Source: Burkholderiales bacterium
GTDB taxonomy: Bacteria > Pseudomonadota > Gammaproteobacteria > Burkholderiales > Burkholderiaceae_C
Assembly: GCA_028864885.1 (NCBI GenBank)
Contig: JAGWLR010000001.1
Coordinates: forward strand, 62,001-126,000
DNA: 64,000 nt
Direction: 5' to 3'
In this document: piece by piece, positions 20,572-31,643 of the stretch
How positions within the stretch are numbered: the first letter of the stretch is position 1
Layout: each line of letters opens with the position of its first letter
The notes under the pieces: generated by a model
Databases searched by the model: none
Told to the model about the DNA's origin: nothing
What the model saw: only the letters and a program-made list of their open reading frames with translations
Position numbers and translations under genes: made by a program

Positions 20572-22098
20572 TCAGGCCACGGTCACCGGGATCTTGCCGA
20601 TCTTGGCTTGCCAGGTCTTGGGGCCTTCGATGTGGGCGCTGGTGCCACCCGAGTCCACGGCCACGGTCACGGGCATGTCGACCACGTCGAATTCGTAGAT
20701 GGCTTCCATGCCCAGGTCTTCAAAGCCGACGACCTTGGCGGCCTTGATGGCTTTGGACACCAAGTAGGCCGAGCCGCCCACGGCCATCAGGTAGGCGCTC
20801 TTGGCGTCCTTGATGACGGCAATGGCTTCGGGGCCACGCTCGGCCTTACCCACCATCGCGATCAGACCGGTCTTTTCCAGCATCATGCGGGTGAACTTGT
20901 CCATGCGGGTGGCGGTGGTGGGGCCGGCCGGGCCGACCACCTCATCGCGTACGGGATCCACAGGGCCGACGTAGTAGATGACGCGGTTGGTGAAGTCCAC
21001 GGGCAGCTTCTCACCCTTGGCCAACATGTCCTGGATGCGCTTGTGGGCGGCATCACGGCCAGTCAGCATCTTGCCGTTGAGTAGCAAGGTCTGGCCGGGC
21101 TTCCAGCTGGCGACCTCATCCTTGGTCAGCGTGTTCAGATCGACCCGCTTGGACTTGTTGTAATCCGGTGCCCAGTGCACGTCGGGCCACAGGTCCAGGC
21201 TGGGGGGATCCAGGTACACGGGGCCGGAGCCGTCCATCACGAAGTGCGCATGACGGGTGGCCGCGCAGTTCGGGATCATGGCGATCGGCTTGGAAGCAGC
21301 GTGCGTGGGGTAGGTCTTGATCTTGACGTCCAGCACGGTGGTCAGGCCGCCCAGGCCTTGGGCGCCAATGCCCAGGGCGTTGACCTTTTCGTACAGCTCA
21401 ATGCGCAGCTCTTCCAGCTTGTTTTGCGGGCCGCGAGCCAGCAGTTCGTACATGTCGATGTCGTCCATCAGGGCTTCCTTGGCGAGCAAGGCGGCCTTTT
21501 CGGCCGTGCCACCCACGCCAATGCCCAGCATGCCGGGTGGGCACCAGCCGGCGCCCATGGTCGGCACGGTCTTCAGCACCCAGTCGACGATGTTGTCAGA
21601 CGGGTTGAGCATGTAGACCTTGGACTTGTTTTCCGAGCCGCCGCCCTTGGCCGCCACCGTCACATCCACCTTGTCGCCGGGCACCAGCTCCATGAACACC
21701 ACGGCTGGCGTGTTGTCCTTGGTGTTCTTGCGCTCGAAGATGGGGTCAGACAGCACCGAGGCGCGCAGCTTGTTGTCCGGGTTCAGGTAGCCCTTGCGCA
21801 CACCATCGTCCACCGCTTCCTGGATGCTGCGGGCGCCAAAGCCCTCCCACTTCACTTCCATGCCGATCTTCAGGAACACGTTGACGATGCCGGTGTCCTG
21901 GCAGATAGGGCGGTGGCCTTCAGCGCACATGCGGCTGTTGGTCAAGATCTGGGCGATCGCATCCTTGGCAGCGGGGCTCTCTTCCCGCTCATAGGCACGC
22001 GCCAGATGCGCGATGTAGTCAGTGGGGTGATAGAAGGAAATGTATTGCAGCGCGGCTGCGACGCTTTCAACGAGATCGTCGTAACGAATGGTCGTCAT
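20572..22098 (-). CDS. Fumarate hydratase, class I (Fe-S)
   Basis: ICQDTGIVNVFLKIG; GPTTATRMDKFTRMMLEKTGLIAMVGKAERG; single polypeptide with both class I domains. Confidence 0.93.
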   Translation of the reverse strand: MTTIRYDDLVESVAAALQYISFYHPTDYIAHLARAYEREESPAAKDAIAQILTNSRMCAEGHRPICQDTGIVNVFLKIGMEVKWEGFGARSIQEAVDDGVRKGYLNPDNKLRASVLSDPIFERKNTKDNTPAVVFMELVPGDKVDVTVAAKGGGSENKSKVYMLNPSDNIVDWVLKTVPTMGAGWCPPGMLGIGVGGTAEKAALLAKEALMDDIDMYELLARGPQNKLEELRIELYEKVNALGIGAQGLGGLTTVLDVKIKTYPTHAASKPIAMIPNCAATRHAHFVMDGSGPVYLDPPSLDLWPDVHWAPDYNKSKRVDLNTLTKDEVASWKPGQTLLLNGKMLTGRDAAHKRIQDMLAKGEKLPVDFTNRVIYYVGPVDPVRDEVVGPAGPTTATRMDKFTRMMLEKTGLIAMVGKAERGPEAIAVIKDAKSAYLMAVGGSAYLVSKAIKAAKVVGFEDLGMEAIYEFDVVDMPVTVAVDSGGTSAHIEGPKTWQAKIGKIPVTVA

Positions 22099-22152
22099 GG
22101 CTGGGCCTTTGTGGGGCAGTGATTGGAATAGACCGACATTGTGCCAAACCCG

Positions 22153-22758
22153 TTAATGACTCTTCTCATCAGGGGTGTGGGCCGGATGAAGAATGCGGTC
22201 GGTGGCCGCGATGGCCATGGCCGACAGCAGGAAAGCTATGTGGATCGATGTTTGCGCAATCAGCGCCTTTTCCGAGTAATTCTCTGCGTTGATGAAGGTC
22301 TTGAGCAGGTGAATCGATGAGATCCCGATGATCGCGGTGCCCAGCTTCACCTTCAGCACCGAAGCATTGACATGATCAAGCCACTCTGGTTGGTCTGGAT
22401 GCTCGTGCAGGTTCATGCGCGAGACAAAGGTCTCGTAGCCCCCCACGATCACCATGATCAGCAGGTTTGAGATCATGACCACGTCGATCAGCCCCAGCAC
22501 GACCAGCATGATGGTGGTTTCGGTCAGGTGGGTGGGCGCAGAGTCCGCGTGTTGCCCGGACGCCTCAAAGACGGCTTTCAGTGCGTCCGGATTGCCCAGA
22601 GCCGCTTCGACCAGGTGGACCAGTTCGACCCAGAAATGGTAGGTGTACACAGCCTGCGCAACGATCAAGCCGATATAGAGCGGCAACTGCAACCAACGGC
22701 TGGCAAAAATCAGGTTGGGGATGGCGCCAAGTTTGACCGAGTTTGTAGGTTTATTCAT
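22153..22758 (-). CDS. YqhA/TIGR00645-family membrane protein
   Basis: [48 protein letters not shown]. Confidence 0.88.
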   Translation of the reverse strand: MNKPTNSVKLGAIPNLIFASRWLQLPLYIGLIVAQAVYTYHFWVELVHLVEAALGNPDALKAVFEASGQHADSAPTHLTETTIMLVVLGLIDVVMISNLLIMVIVGGYETFVSRMNLHEHPDQPEWLDHVNASVLKVKLGTAIIGISSIHLLKTFINAENYSEKALIAQTSIHIAFLLSAMAIAATDRILHPAHTPDEKSH

Positions 22759-22892
22759 GCGTGATGTTCGGGATAGTCCGAGGTAATAAATGCCCGAGAT
22801 AGGAGCATGGTTCTATCTTGGTGCGCTTTTTACGTATGGTGCCACCAAGTCACAAGCAGGTGCCAAAAGCACCGGTATCAGGAGCTCAAGCC

Positions 22893-24872
22893 ATGTCTGG
22901 CCAGAATGTAAACACCCCCCCATCCCTTTACCCCGTCCCCGAAGCGTTTGCGGCCCAAGCCTACATCGGAAGCCGTCAAGCCTATGACCAACTCTGCGCA
23001 GAAGCCCAGAAAGACCACGAAAGCTACTGGGCGCGCCTGGCGCGCGAGTTCTTGTCCTGGAAGCAGCCCTTTACCAAGGTGCTCGATTCCAGCAACGCTC
23101 CCTTCTACAAGTGGTTTGACGATGGCTTGATCAATGCCTCCTACAACTGCCTGGACCGCAATGTCGAGGCAGGTCTGGGCGACAAGGTCGCCATCATTTT
23201 TGAAGCCGATGACGGCAAGGTCACCCGCTACACCTACAAGGAGTTGCTTGAAAAGGTGAGCCGCCTGGCCAATGCCCTCAAGGCGCAAGGCGTCAAAAAG
23301 GGCGATCGTGTCGTGCTGTATCTGCCGATGTCGGTCGAGGGCGTGGTGGCGATGCAGGCCTGCGCCCGTATCGGCGCCACCCACTCCGTGGTGTTTGGTG
23401 GCTTCTCGGCGCAAAGCCTGCGTGACCGCATCGAAGACGCTGGCGCTGTTCTGGTCATCACCGCGGATGAGCAGTTGCGGGGCGGCAAAGCCCTGCCGCT
23501 GAAGGCGATTGTGGACGAGGCCTTGGCGATGGGCGGGTGCGAATCCATTCGACAAGTGATCGTGTTTCAGCGCACCGGCGGCAACATCCAGATGCAAGCC
23601 GGACGTGATGTGTGGCTGCACGATGTGCTGGCCCAGCAAAGTGCCGAGTGCCCGCCTGAGTTCGTGAGCGCAGAGCATCCTCTATTTTTGCTGTACACCT
23701 CAGGCTCCACTGGCAAGCCCAAGGGCGTTCAGCACAGCACAGGCGGGTATCTGCTGCACGCAGCGCTGACCACCAAATGGACCTTCGACCTCAAACCCGA
23801 CGATGTGTTCTGGTGCACGGCCGACATCGGCTGGGTGACCGGGCACACCTATGTGGCTTATGGGCCGCTGGCCTTGGGTGGCACCCAGATCGTATTTGAA
23901 GGGGTGCCTACTTATCCAGACGCGTCTCGCTTCTGGCGCATGATCGAATCTCATCAGGTCACGATCTTCTATACCGCGCCAACGGCGATCCGCGCCCTGA
24001 TCAAGGCAGCCGAAACCAACGAGGCCGTTCACCCCAGAAAGTTCAACCTCACCAGTTTGCGTCTGCTCGGTACGGTCGGCGAGCCGATCAACCCTGCGGC
24101 ATGGGAGTGGTATCACCGAGAAATCGGCGGCGGCCGTTGTCCCATCGTGGACACCTTCTGGCAAACCGAGACAGGTGGCCACATGATCACGCCTCTGCCA
24201 GGCGCGCACGCGCTGAAGCCCGGGTCTTGCACCTTGCCTTTCCCCGGCATCGATGCGGCGGTGGTTGACGAAGCGGGTAAAGAGGTACCCTGGGGGCAGG
24301 GCGGTGTGCTGGTGGTGCGCAAGCCATGGCCATCCATGATCCGCACCATCTGGGGCGATCCCGAGCGGTTCAAGAAGAGTTACTACCCGGCTGATTTTGG
24401 CGGACAGTATTACCTGGCTGGCGATGGCGCCATCCGGGATGCCGAAACCGGCTACTTCACCATCACAGGGCGCATCGATGACGTCTTGAACGTTTCTGGT
24501 CATCGCATGGGAACGATGGAGATCGAATCTGCGCTCGTCTCTCACCCGCTCGTAGCCGAGGCGGCGGTGGTGGGGCGTCCAGACGATCTCACGGGCGAAG
24601 CCATCTGTGCATTCGTGGTTTTGAAGCGGCCGCGCCCAACCGGCGACGAAGCCAAGCAACTGGCCAACGAATTGCGCAACCACGTGGCGCAGGAAATTGG
24701 CCCAATTGCCAAGCCCAAGGACATTCGATTTGGCGACAATTTGCCCAAAACCCGTTCTGGCAAGATCATGCGGCGCCTGCTGCGAGTGATCGCCAAGGGA
24801 GAGGACGTCACCCAAGACACCAGCACGCTTGAAAATCCAGCCATTCTGGATCAGTTGGCTCAGAGCAACTGA
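22893..24872 (+). CDS. acs: Acetate--CoA ligase
   Basis: [40 protein letters not shown]-terminal [13 protein letters not shown] acetylation-type motif. Confidence 0.95.
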   Translation: MSGQNVNTPPSLYPVPEAFAAQAYIGSRQAYDQLCAEAQKDHESYWARLAREFLSWKQPFTKVLDSSNAPFYKWFDDGLINASYNCLDRNVEAGLGDKVAIIFEADDGKVTRYTYKELLEKVSRLANALKAQGVKKGDRVVLYLPMSVEGVVAMQACARIGATHSVVFGGFSAQSLRDRIEDAGAVLVITADEQLRGGKALPLKAIVDEALAMGGCESIRQVIVFQRTGGNIQMQAGRDVWLHDVLAQQSAECPPEFVSAEHPLFLLYTSGSTGKPKGVQHSTGGYLLHAALTTKWTFDLKPDDVFWCTADIGWVTGHTYVAYGPLALGGTQIVFEGVPTYPDASRFWRMIESHQVTIFYTAPTAIRALIKAAETNEAVHPRKFNLTSLRLLGTVGEPINPAAWEWYHREIGGGRCPIVDTFWQTETGGHMITPLPGAHALKPGSCTLPFPGIDAAVVDEAGKEVPWGQGGVLVVRKPWPSMIRTIWGDPERFKKSYYPADFGGQYYLAGDGAIRDAETGYFTITGRIDDVLNVSGHRMGTMEIESALVSHPLVAEAAVVGRPDDLTGEAICAFVVLKRPRPTGDEAKQLANELRNHVAQEIGPIAKPKDIRFGDNLPKTRSGKIMRRLLRVIAKGEDVTQDTSTLENPAILDQLAQSN

Positions 24873-24898
24873 TATTCAGTCAATCTGCTTTGACCGAT

Positions 24899-24933
24899 AA
24901 AAGCCCGGCCTTTGATGAGCCGGGCTTTTTTTT
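24899..24933 (+). terminator. Intrinsic terminator after acs
   Basis: AAAAGCCCGGC-CTTTGATGA-GCCGGGCTTTTTTTT. Confidence 0.9.
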
Positions 24934-25074
24934 GGGGTGAAAACCCTGAACCATTTTTGTGCATTTTGCCCACGGTACTAAGCATTCACCCTCATTACAA
25001 AACTTTACTGGCCCCCTTAAATTGGGGGGTGAGGGTCACAAGCCCCACTGATTTGTCATCACGAGGAGCGCATC

Positions 25075-26730
25075 ATGGCGAGTAACAGCATCACGAATGC
25101 ACCCATGACGGCTGAGGAAAAAAAAGTTATTTTTGCCTCCAGCCTGGGAACAGTTTTTGAGTGGTACGACTTTTACCTGTACGGGTCCCTAGCAGCCATC
25201 ATTGCCAAGCAATTCTTCGCGGGCCTAGACCCCACATCCGCTTTCATTTTCGCCTTGCTGGCTTTTGCAGCTGGTTTTATCGTCCGTCCATTTGGCGCCT
25301 TGGTATTTGGGCGTCTGGGGGATATGATTGGCCGCAAATACACATTCTTGGTCACCATATTGATCATGGGTATGTCCACGTTTATCGTGGGTGTCCTGCC
25401 AAATTATGAACATATTGGTGTCGCCGCCCCAGTTATTCTGATTGCGTTGCGTTTGCTGCAAGGTCTCGCGCTCGGCGGTGAATATGGTGGGGCTGCCACC
25501 TATGTAGCAGAGCACGCGCCGCACGGGCGCCGGGGGGCCTACACCGCCTGGATTCAAACCACCGCCACGATGGGGTTGTTCTTGTCCCTCTTAGTGATTC
25601 TGGGTACCCGCACCAGCTTGGGTGAAGCAGCGTTTGCCGATTGGGGCTGGCGTATCCCGTTCGTTGTGTCGATTCTGCTGCTGGGTGTCAGTGTCTGGAT
25701 CCGCATGAGCATGAACGAAAGCCCTGCCTTCAAGAAGATGAAGGAAGAGGGCAAGACCTCCAAAGCTCCGCTGTCTGAATCCTTCGGTCAGTGGTCCAAC
25801 CTGAAGATCGTGATCCTGGCCTTGCTGGGCTTGGTCGCAGGTCAAGGCGTGGTCTGGTACACCGGTCAGTTCTATGCCCTGTTCTTCTTGACCCAGACGC
25901 TGAAGGTCGATGGGGCAACGGCCAACATCCTGGTGGCCATTTCCTTGCTGATCGCCACCCCGTTCTTCGTGGTGTTCGGGTCTCTGTCGGACAAAATCGG
26001 CCGCAAGCCCATCATCCTGGGGGGCTGTTTGATCGCCGCGCTGACCTACTTCCCGCTTTTCAAGGGGCTGACAGAAGCGGCTAACCCAGATTTGGCCCGT
26101 GCTCAGGCTTCGTCTCCAGTCTCCTTGGTGGCCGATCAGTCGGAATGTTCGTTCCAGTTCAACCCGACCGGCACCAAGAAGTTCACCAGTTCGTGTGACA
26201 TCGCCAAACAGGTTCTGGCAGGCGCTTCAGTCAACTATGAAAACGTGTCGGGCACCGGGGTGGCACAAGTGAAGATTGGTGACAAGGTCATCTCTTCCTT
26301 CAGCGCAGCCACCATGGCGCCAGAGGATGCCAAGAAGGCCGACGCGGTTTTCAAGAAGGAAGTGACTTCGGCACTGAAGGACGCTGGCTACCCTGCCAAG
26401 GCTGATCCAGCCAAGCTCAACAAGCCCGTGGTCATCGGTATCCTGACGCTGTTGGTCCTCTATGTGACCATGGTGTACGGACCGATTGCTGCCATGCTGG
26501 TTGAGTTGTTCCCGACGCGGATTCGCTATACCTCGATGAGCTTGCCGTATCACATCGGTAACGGATGGTTTGGTGGATTGCTGCCCACCACCGCGTTTGC
26601 CATCGTGGCCCAAACCGGCAACATCTACAACGGCCTGTGGTATCCCATCGTGGTGGCGGTGATGACCTTCGTGATTGGTTTGCTGTTTGTCGGTGAAACC
26701 AAAGACGTCGACATTTACGCCAACGACTGA
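25075..26730 (+). CDS. MFS transporter, metabolite:H+ symporter (MHS) family
   Basis: FEWYDFYLYGSLAAIIAKQFF, RPFGALVFGRLGDMIGRKYTF, QGLALGGEYGGAATYVAEHAP, SDKIGRKPI. Confidence 0.92.
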   Translation: MASNSITNAPMTAEEKKVIFASSLGTVFEWYDFYLYGSLAAIIAKQFFAGLDPTSAFIFALLAFAAGFIVRPFGALVFGRLGDMIGRKYTFLVTILIMGMSTFIVGVLPNYEHIGVAAPVILIALRLLQGLALGGEYGGAATYVAEHAPHGRRGAYTAWIQTTATMGLFLSLLVILGTRTSLGEAAFADWGWRIPFVVSILLLGVSVWIRMSMNESPAFKKMKEEGKTSKAPLSESFGQWSNLKIVILALLGLVAGQGVVWYTGQFYALFFLTQTLKVDGATANILVAISLLIATPFFVVFGSLSDKIGRKPIILGGCLIAALTYFPLFKGLTEAANPDLARAQASSPVSLVADQSECSFQFNPTGTKKFTSSCDIAKQVLAGASVNYENVSGTGVAQVKIGDKVISSFSAATMAPEDAKKADAVFKKEVTSALKDAGYPAKADPAKLNKPVVIGILTLLVLYVTMVYGPIAAMLVELFPTRIRYTSMSLPYHIGNGWFGGLLPTTAFAIVAQTGNIYNGLWYPIVVAVMTFVIGLLFVGETKDVDIYAND

Positions 26731-26753
26731 TCGCGTCAGCCACGCGAAAAATC

Positions 26754-26780
26754 AAAAGCCCCGCAGTGCGGGGCTTTTTT
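26754..26780. terminator. Bidirectional intrinsic terminator
   Basis: AAAAGCCCCGCAGTGCGGGGCTTTTTT. Confidence 0.88.
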
Positions 26781-26800
26781 AGTTTTGGTGTGAAAGCGGA

Positions 26801-27121
26801 TTACTTCAGCGACAAAACCCAGGACACCAACTGCTTGGCTTCAGCTTCGCTCACCTGGGTGTTGGCAGGCATGGGCACTTCGCCCCACACGCCCTTGCCG
26901 CCTTTCAGGACTTTTTCCACCAACTTGGCTTCAACACCTTTTTGACCGCGATATTTTTTTGCCACATCTTTATATGCAGGGCCGACAATCTTGTTGTCGA
27001 TGCCGTGGCATCCCAGGCAGGCCTTTTTCTGAGCCAGCTCTTGAGGGTTTTCGGCCAGGGCGGGGGTCAAGGTGATCGCGCTCAAGGCTACGGTGGCCAA
27101 CAGCGAGGGCAAGAATTTCAT
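26801..27121 (-). CDS. Small class I c-type cytochrome (c551/c552-like)
   Basis: Signal peptide, haem motif CLGCH, distal MPANTQVSEAEAKQLVSWVLSL. Confidence 0.9.
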   Translation of the reverse strand: MKFLPSLLATVALSAITLTPALAENPQELAQKKACLGCHGIDNKIVGPAYKDVAKKYRGQKGVEAKLVEKVLKGGKGVWGEVPMPANTQVSEAEAKQLVSWVLSLK

Positions 27122-27207
27122 GAATGATCCTTCCACAAGTGTCTACAGTTAAGACGAAGATCATTCTAGCGATCGATTGCTGTACAGAAAACACGAGGAA
27201 TCACAAT

Positions 27208-27489
27208 ATGTGGCTGGTAGCGGTAGGGGTTTTGATGTTGGTCATGAATTTCGCAGGCATTGGGCCAATCGGCGCCTGGACCTGGGGTGACCATTGGTTC
27301 GTGTTTTTGGCGCCATTTGCCGCCGCAATTGCATGGTGGGGCTTCGTTGATTCAACGGGCTGGACGCAAAAGAAGGCCATGGAGAAGGTGGATCAGAAAC
27401 GCGAAGCTCGGCGCCAGCAACATCTGGCCAACCTTGGGCTGGACGAAAAGTCGCGTGCCAAACGCAAGGATGCGCAGACCAAATCCTGA
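27208..27489 (+). CDS. Small Trp-rich protein (TIGR04438-like)
   Basis: MWLVAVGVLMLVMNFAGIGPIGAWTWGDHWFVFLAPFAAAIAWWGFVDSTGWTQKKAM... Confidence 0.75.
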   Translation: MWLVAVGVLMLVMNFAGIGPIGAWTWGDHWFVFLAPFAAAIAWWGFVDSTGWTQKKAMEKVDQKREARRQQHLANLGLDEKSRAKRKDAQTKS

Positions 27490-27560
27490 GGTACTGGCAG
27501 GGGTCAAGAGGGACGGGATAAAATTCGCGCCTGTTCCCGAATCCAGTCCGGAGTTTTTTC

Positions 27561-29411
27561 ATGCCCCAGTATCGTTCCCGTACCTCCACCGCCGGTCGCA
27601 ACATGGCGGGCGCTCGTGCGCTGTGGCGCGCCACAGGCATGAAGGACGGTGATTTCGAGAAGCCCATCATCGCCGTTGCCAACAGCTTCACCCAGTTCGT
27701 ACCCGGACACGTTCATTTGAAAGACCTCGGGCAGTTGGTTGCGCGCGAGATCGAAGCGGCGGGTGGGGTCGCCAAAGAGTTCAACACCATTGCGGTCGAT
27801 GACGGCATCGCGATGGGGCACGGCGGCATGTTGTATTCCTTGCCGTCACGCGATTTGATCGCCGACAGCGTCGAGTACATGGTCAATGCCCACACCGCTG
27901 ACGCATTGGTGTGCATTTCCAACTGCGACAAGATCACCCCGGGCATGCTGATGGCTGCGTTGCGCCTGAACATTCCGGTGATTTTTGTATCGGGCGGCCC
28001 CATGGAAGCTGGCAAGGCTAAGATCGAAGGCAAAGTCATTGCGCTGGATCTCGTGGACGCCATGGTGAAAGCAGCAGACAAATCCTGCTCGGACGAAGAG
28101 GTTGCCACCATTGAGCGATCGGCTTGCCCGACATGCGGTTCCTGCTCCGGCATGTTCACCGCGAACTCGATGAACTGCCTGACTGAAGCGCTGGGTTTGT
28201 CTCTGCCCGGTAACGGCACGATTGTGGCCACCCATGCTGACCGCGAAAAGCTGTTCCGCCAAGCCGGCCGGCGTATCGTTGAGCTGGCCAAGCGTCATTA
28301 CGAGCAAGACGACTACTCGGTTTTGCCGCGCAACATTGCCAACTTCAAGGCATTTGAAAATGCGGTGGCGCTCGATGTGGCCATGGGCGGCTCAACCAAC
28401 ACCGTCTTGCACCTGCTGGCGGCGGCTCGCGAAGCCGGTGTCGACTTCACCATGCAAGACATCGATCGCATGTCGCGCAAGGTGCCGTGCCTGAGCAAAG
28501 TGGCGCCAGCAGTGCCTGACGTTCACATCGAAGATGTTCATCGCGCAGGCGGCATCATGGCCATCCTGGGCGAACTGGCTCGGGGCGGCCTGTTGCACAC
28601 CGATGTTTGCACGGTGCACGCCCCGTCCATGGCGGATGCCATTGCGAAGTGGGATGTGAAAGTCGCGCAAGACGAGTCGGTGCATCAGTTCTACAAGGCT
28701 GCCCCCGGCGGCATCCCGACTCAGGTCGCGTTTTCGCAAGACAGCCGCTGGAAGGCGCTGGACCTGGACCGGGAAAAGGGCGTGATTCGCTCGAAGGAAC
28801 ATGCTTTCACCGCGGATGGCGGCCTGGCCGTTCTTTACGGCAACATCGCCGAGAAGGGGTGCATCGTCAAGACCGCCGGAGTCGATGAATCGATCTGGAC
28901 CTTCAAGGGCAAGGCCCGCGTGTTTGAAAGCCAGGAAGATGCGGTCGACGGCATCCTCGGCGAGGTGGTGCAGGCGGGCGACGTCGTGGTCATTCGCTAC
29001 GAAGGCCCGAAGGGCGGTCCCGGGATGCAAGAGATGCTGTACCCCACGTCGTACTTGAAGAGCCGTGGTTTGGGCAAGCAGTGTGCATTGCTGACTGATG
29101 GTCGTTTCTCAGGCGGGACATCTGGGCTGTCCATCGGGCACGCCTCTCCCGAAGCGGCTTGTGGTGGCGCCATTGCCTTGGTGGAGGATGGCGATGCCAT
29201 TGAAATCGACATTCCGAATCGCCGCATCCATCTCGCGATCAGCGACGAAGAATTGGCCAAGCGTCGTTCTGCAATGGAAGCCAAGGGTGCCAAGGCTTGG
29301 AAGCCAGCCAATCGTCAACGCCAGGTGTCTGCGGCGCTGCAGGCCTATGCCTTGTTGACCACCTCAGCAGACACCGGCGCCGTTCGCGATCTGACGCAAA
29401 TTCAGCGTTGA
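27561..29411 (+). CDS. ilvD: Dihydroxy-acid dehydratase
   Basis: [66 protein letters not shown]. Confidence 0.96.
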   Translation: MPQYRSRTSTAGRNMAGARALWRATGMKDGDFEKPIIAVANSFTQFVPGHVHLKDLGQLVAREIEAAGGVAKEFNTIAVDDGIAMGHGGMLYSLPSRDLIADSVEYMVNAHTADALVCISNCDKITPGMLMAALRLNIPVIFVSGGPMEAGKAKIEGKVIALDLVDAMVKAADKSCSDEEVATIERSACPTCGSCSGMFTANSMNCLTEALGLSLPGNGTIVATHADREKLFRQAGRRIVELAKRHYEQDDYSVLPRNIANFKAFENAVALDVAMGGSTNTVLHLLAAAREAGVDFTMQDIDRMSRKVPCLSKVAPAVPDVHIEDVHRAGGIMAILGELARGGLLHTDVCTVHAPSMADAIAKWDVKVAQDESVHQFYKAAPGGIPTQVAFSQDSRWKALDLDREKGVIRSKEHAFTADGGLAVLYGNIAEKGCIVKTAGVDESIWTFKGKARVFESQEDAVDGILGEVVQAGDVVVIRYEGPKGGPGMQEMLYPTSYLKSRGLGKQCALLTDGRFSGGTSGLSIGHASPEAACGGAIALVEDGDAIEIDIPNRRIHLAISDEELAKRRSAMEAKGAKAWKPANRQRQVSAALQAYALLTTSADTGAVRDLTQIQR

Positions 29412-29415
29412 CGAT

Positions 29416-30672
29416 TCAAAGCAACTTGAAGCAGGTCAGGGCAACACAAGTTGGCAGCAGTGCGGCCAGGAACAGGCCCCCTGCGTGGATGGATGCATCT
29501 TCGAATTGGCTTTTGAGGATGGCTGCGCCAGCTGGGTTGGGGGCATTGGCAATGATGGTCAGACCACCGCCAGTCACGGCCCCTGCGACCAGAGCGTATT
29601 TGAATCCCTCACTCAAGCCTGGGACCAACGATCCCAAGTAGGTCAATGCAGCGTTGTCCGTGATGGCGGTCAAGGCTGTGGCACCAAAGAAGACGGCTGT
29701 CTCGTCCATCTTCATCAGAAGCGGCTCGAGCCACCACTGTTGCTGTCCGCCCAGTACCACCAGCCCAGCCAGGAAGAACGCCACCAGCAATCCTTCTCGA
29801 AGAATCAAGGGCGATTGATATCGCTCGTAAGCTGCCGTGAATCCCAGGAAGAACATGAACAAGCCCATGAAGACGGCTGGATGGTGAGCAAACACGACGA
29901 TGCCAGCGAGAAATACAAGGTGAATCAGCGTCACCAGGAGAGGAGGCGCAGCCTCAGCCGGTCGCGTCAAATTAGGAAGGGCTCTCAGTTCACGGTGGAA
30001 GACTGCAACCAAACCGATGGCATTGATGAGAATTGCCAGAGCCGCCTTGTCACCGAAATTGAAGAACATGTATTGCAGGTTCCAGCCCCAAGCCGAGGCC
30101 ACCATCAACACAGGTGGGGCTGCATAGGGGGTCAGGGTTCCGCCAATCGAGATGTTGACGAACAGCACGCCGAGTGTGGCGTACTTCAGGCGGGTCGAGT
30201 CAGCGTGCTGATACAGGCCCTCCCGCAAAAGCAACGCAGCCAGCGTCATCGCGGCAGGCTCGGTGATGAACGAGCCCATGAGCGGCACCACGGTGAGCAC
30301 CACAAAGGCAAACGCCCATCCCGAAGGCAGGGGAAGCAGCCGAGTCAAGGTGCGCGTGATCCAGCCGGCTGCCTGCAGAATCGGTTTGCTTGCCGCGGCT
30401 ACCATGATGGCAAACACAAACAGCGATTCGGTGAAATTGCGGGTGTCCAGATAGTGAATGGCTGAGGGTTTACCCTCCACGGCGAACATCGCCAAGACCA
30501 GCACGAACGCCCAAAAACCAAACACCACTTCGACCTCGCCAAGCAAATGCCAGAGGCCAGCATGTCGCGGGCGCGTGTGGGCCAAATGCTCGAAAAATTT
30601 GGTCGAAAACGTATGGATCAATGCCGTTGCGAATACCACGGCGCCGATCAATTCAATGGTCGTTGGATTCAT
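29416..30672 (-). CDS. Putative Na+/H+ antiporter-type membrane protein
   Basis: Multiple TM segments; [48 protein letters not shown]. Confidence 0.75.
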   Translation of the reverse strand: MNPTTIELIGAVVFATALIHTFSTKFFEHLAHTRPRHAGLWHLLGEVEVVFGFWAFVLVLAMFAVEGKPSAIHYLDTRNFTESLFVFAIMVAAASKPILQAAGWITRTLTRLLPLPSGWAFAFVVLTVVPLMGSFITEPAAMTLAALLLREGLYQHADSTRLKYATLGVLFVNISIGGTLTPYAAPPVLMVASAWGWNLQYMFFNFGDKAALAILINAIGLVAVFHRELRALPNLTRPAEAAPPLLVTLIHLVFLAGIVVFAHHPAVFMGLFMFFLGFTAAYERYQSPLILREGLLVAFFLAGLVVLGGQQQWWLEPLLMKMDETAVFFGATALTAITDNAALTYLGSLVPGLSEGFKYALVAGAVTGGGLTIIANAPNPAGAAILKSQFEDASIHAGGLFLAALLPTCVALTCFKLL

Positions 30673-30717
30673 GCCGGAATCCTAACAGGAGCGTCAATTT
30701 GGGTTATCGTTCGCGCC

Positions 30718-31536
30718 ATGCTGATCCACCCTCATTTCAATCCGATCGCCGTGACCTTGGGGCCCTTGAAGGTTCATTGGTACGGGCTCATGTACCTCGT
30801 CGGTTTTGTTGCGTTTTATTTCTTAGCCAATCGGCGAGCGCAACGTGCGCCATTTGTCGGCGCAGGATGGGATCGACAGAAGGTCGAGGACCTCCTGTTT
30901 GTGGGTGTCCTTGGCGTTGTCTTGGGTGGTCGGCTCGGGTACGTCTTGTTCTACAAGCCCGACTACTATATTGATCACCTGACCGAGATCTTCGCTGTCT
31001 GGCAGGGTGGCATGTCCTTCCATGGTGGCTTTCTGGGTGTCATCGCCGCCATGTACCTCTATGGCCGCCGTCAGGGCATGCACTTCTTTGAGGTCGCCGA
31101 TCTGGTGGCGCCTTGCGTGCCAGTCGGATTGGCTGCGGGCCGCATCGGTAACTTCATCAACGGTGAGCTATGGGGGCGCGCAGCAGATCCCTCATTGCCA
31201 TGGGCCATGATCTTTCCCGAGTCGGGGTCCAATCTTCCACGGCATCCCTCGCAGTTGTACGAGTTTGGGCTGGAAGGTGTCTTGCTGTTTACGGTGCTGT
31301 GGATTTATGGCCGCAAGCCACGGCCTTTGGGGGCGGTTTCGGGCCTTTTCATGCTGGGATACGGTCTGATGCGGTTCACGGCCGAGTATTTCCGTGAGCC
31401 AGACAGCTTCCTTGGCTTGCTTGCACTGAACATGAGCATGGGCCAGTGGCTGTGTGTGCCCATGATCGTTTTAGGTGCGTTGCTCTTTATCCTGGCAAAA
31501 AAAGACGCCTTCCAACCCAAAGGTCGGAAGGCGTGA
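30718..31536 (+). CDS. lgt: Prolipoprotein diacylglyceryl transferase
   Basis: [46 protein letters not shown]. Confidence 0.96.
   Translation: MLIHPHFNPIAVTLGPLKVHWYGLMYLVGFVAFYFLANRRAQRAPFVGAGWDRQKVEDLLFVGVLGVVLGGRLGYVLFYKPDYYIDHLTEIFAVWQGGMSFHGGFLGVIAAMYLYGRRQGMHFFEVADLVAPCVPVGLAAGRIGNFINGELWGRAADPSLPWAMIFPESGSNLPRHPSQLYEFGLEGVLLFTVLWIYGRKPRPLGAVSGLFMLGYGLMRFTAEYFREPDSFLGLLALNMSMGQWLCVPMIVLGALLFILAKKDAFQPKGRKA
31497..31534 (-). terminator. Intrinsic terminator on the minus strand for the nrt-type operon, lying within the 3' end of lgt
   Basis: Minus strand ACGCCTTCC-GACCTTTGGGTT-GGAAGGCGT-CTTTTTTT. Confidence 0.75.
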
Positions 31537-31643
31537 AGAGGTCTGTGGAGCTTTCGCTGACCCACTGACCCCCGCTGAGGAAGACCGCCCGGCTCTGGCG
31601 ATTCGGACGGTCCATCTCACTCAAGCAAGGGGTGTGCCAGCGA

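Noticed and set aside
22855-22880. GGTGC-caaaa-GCACC hairpin upstream of acs as a riboswitch
   Set aside because: Only 5 bp and no further conserved structure seen; too weak to call
25012-25031. CCCCC-ttaaatt-GGGGGG inverted repeat upstream of the MHS transporter
   Set aside because: Could be an operator or leader hairpin, but there is no T-tract and no supporting motif; insufficient evidence
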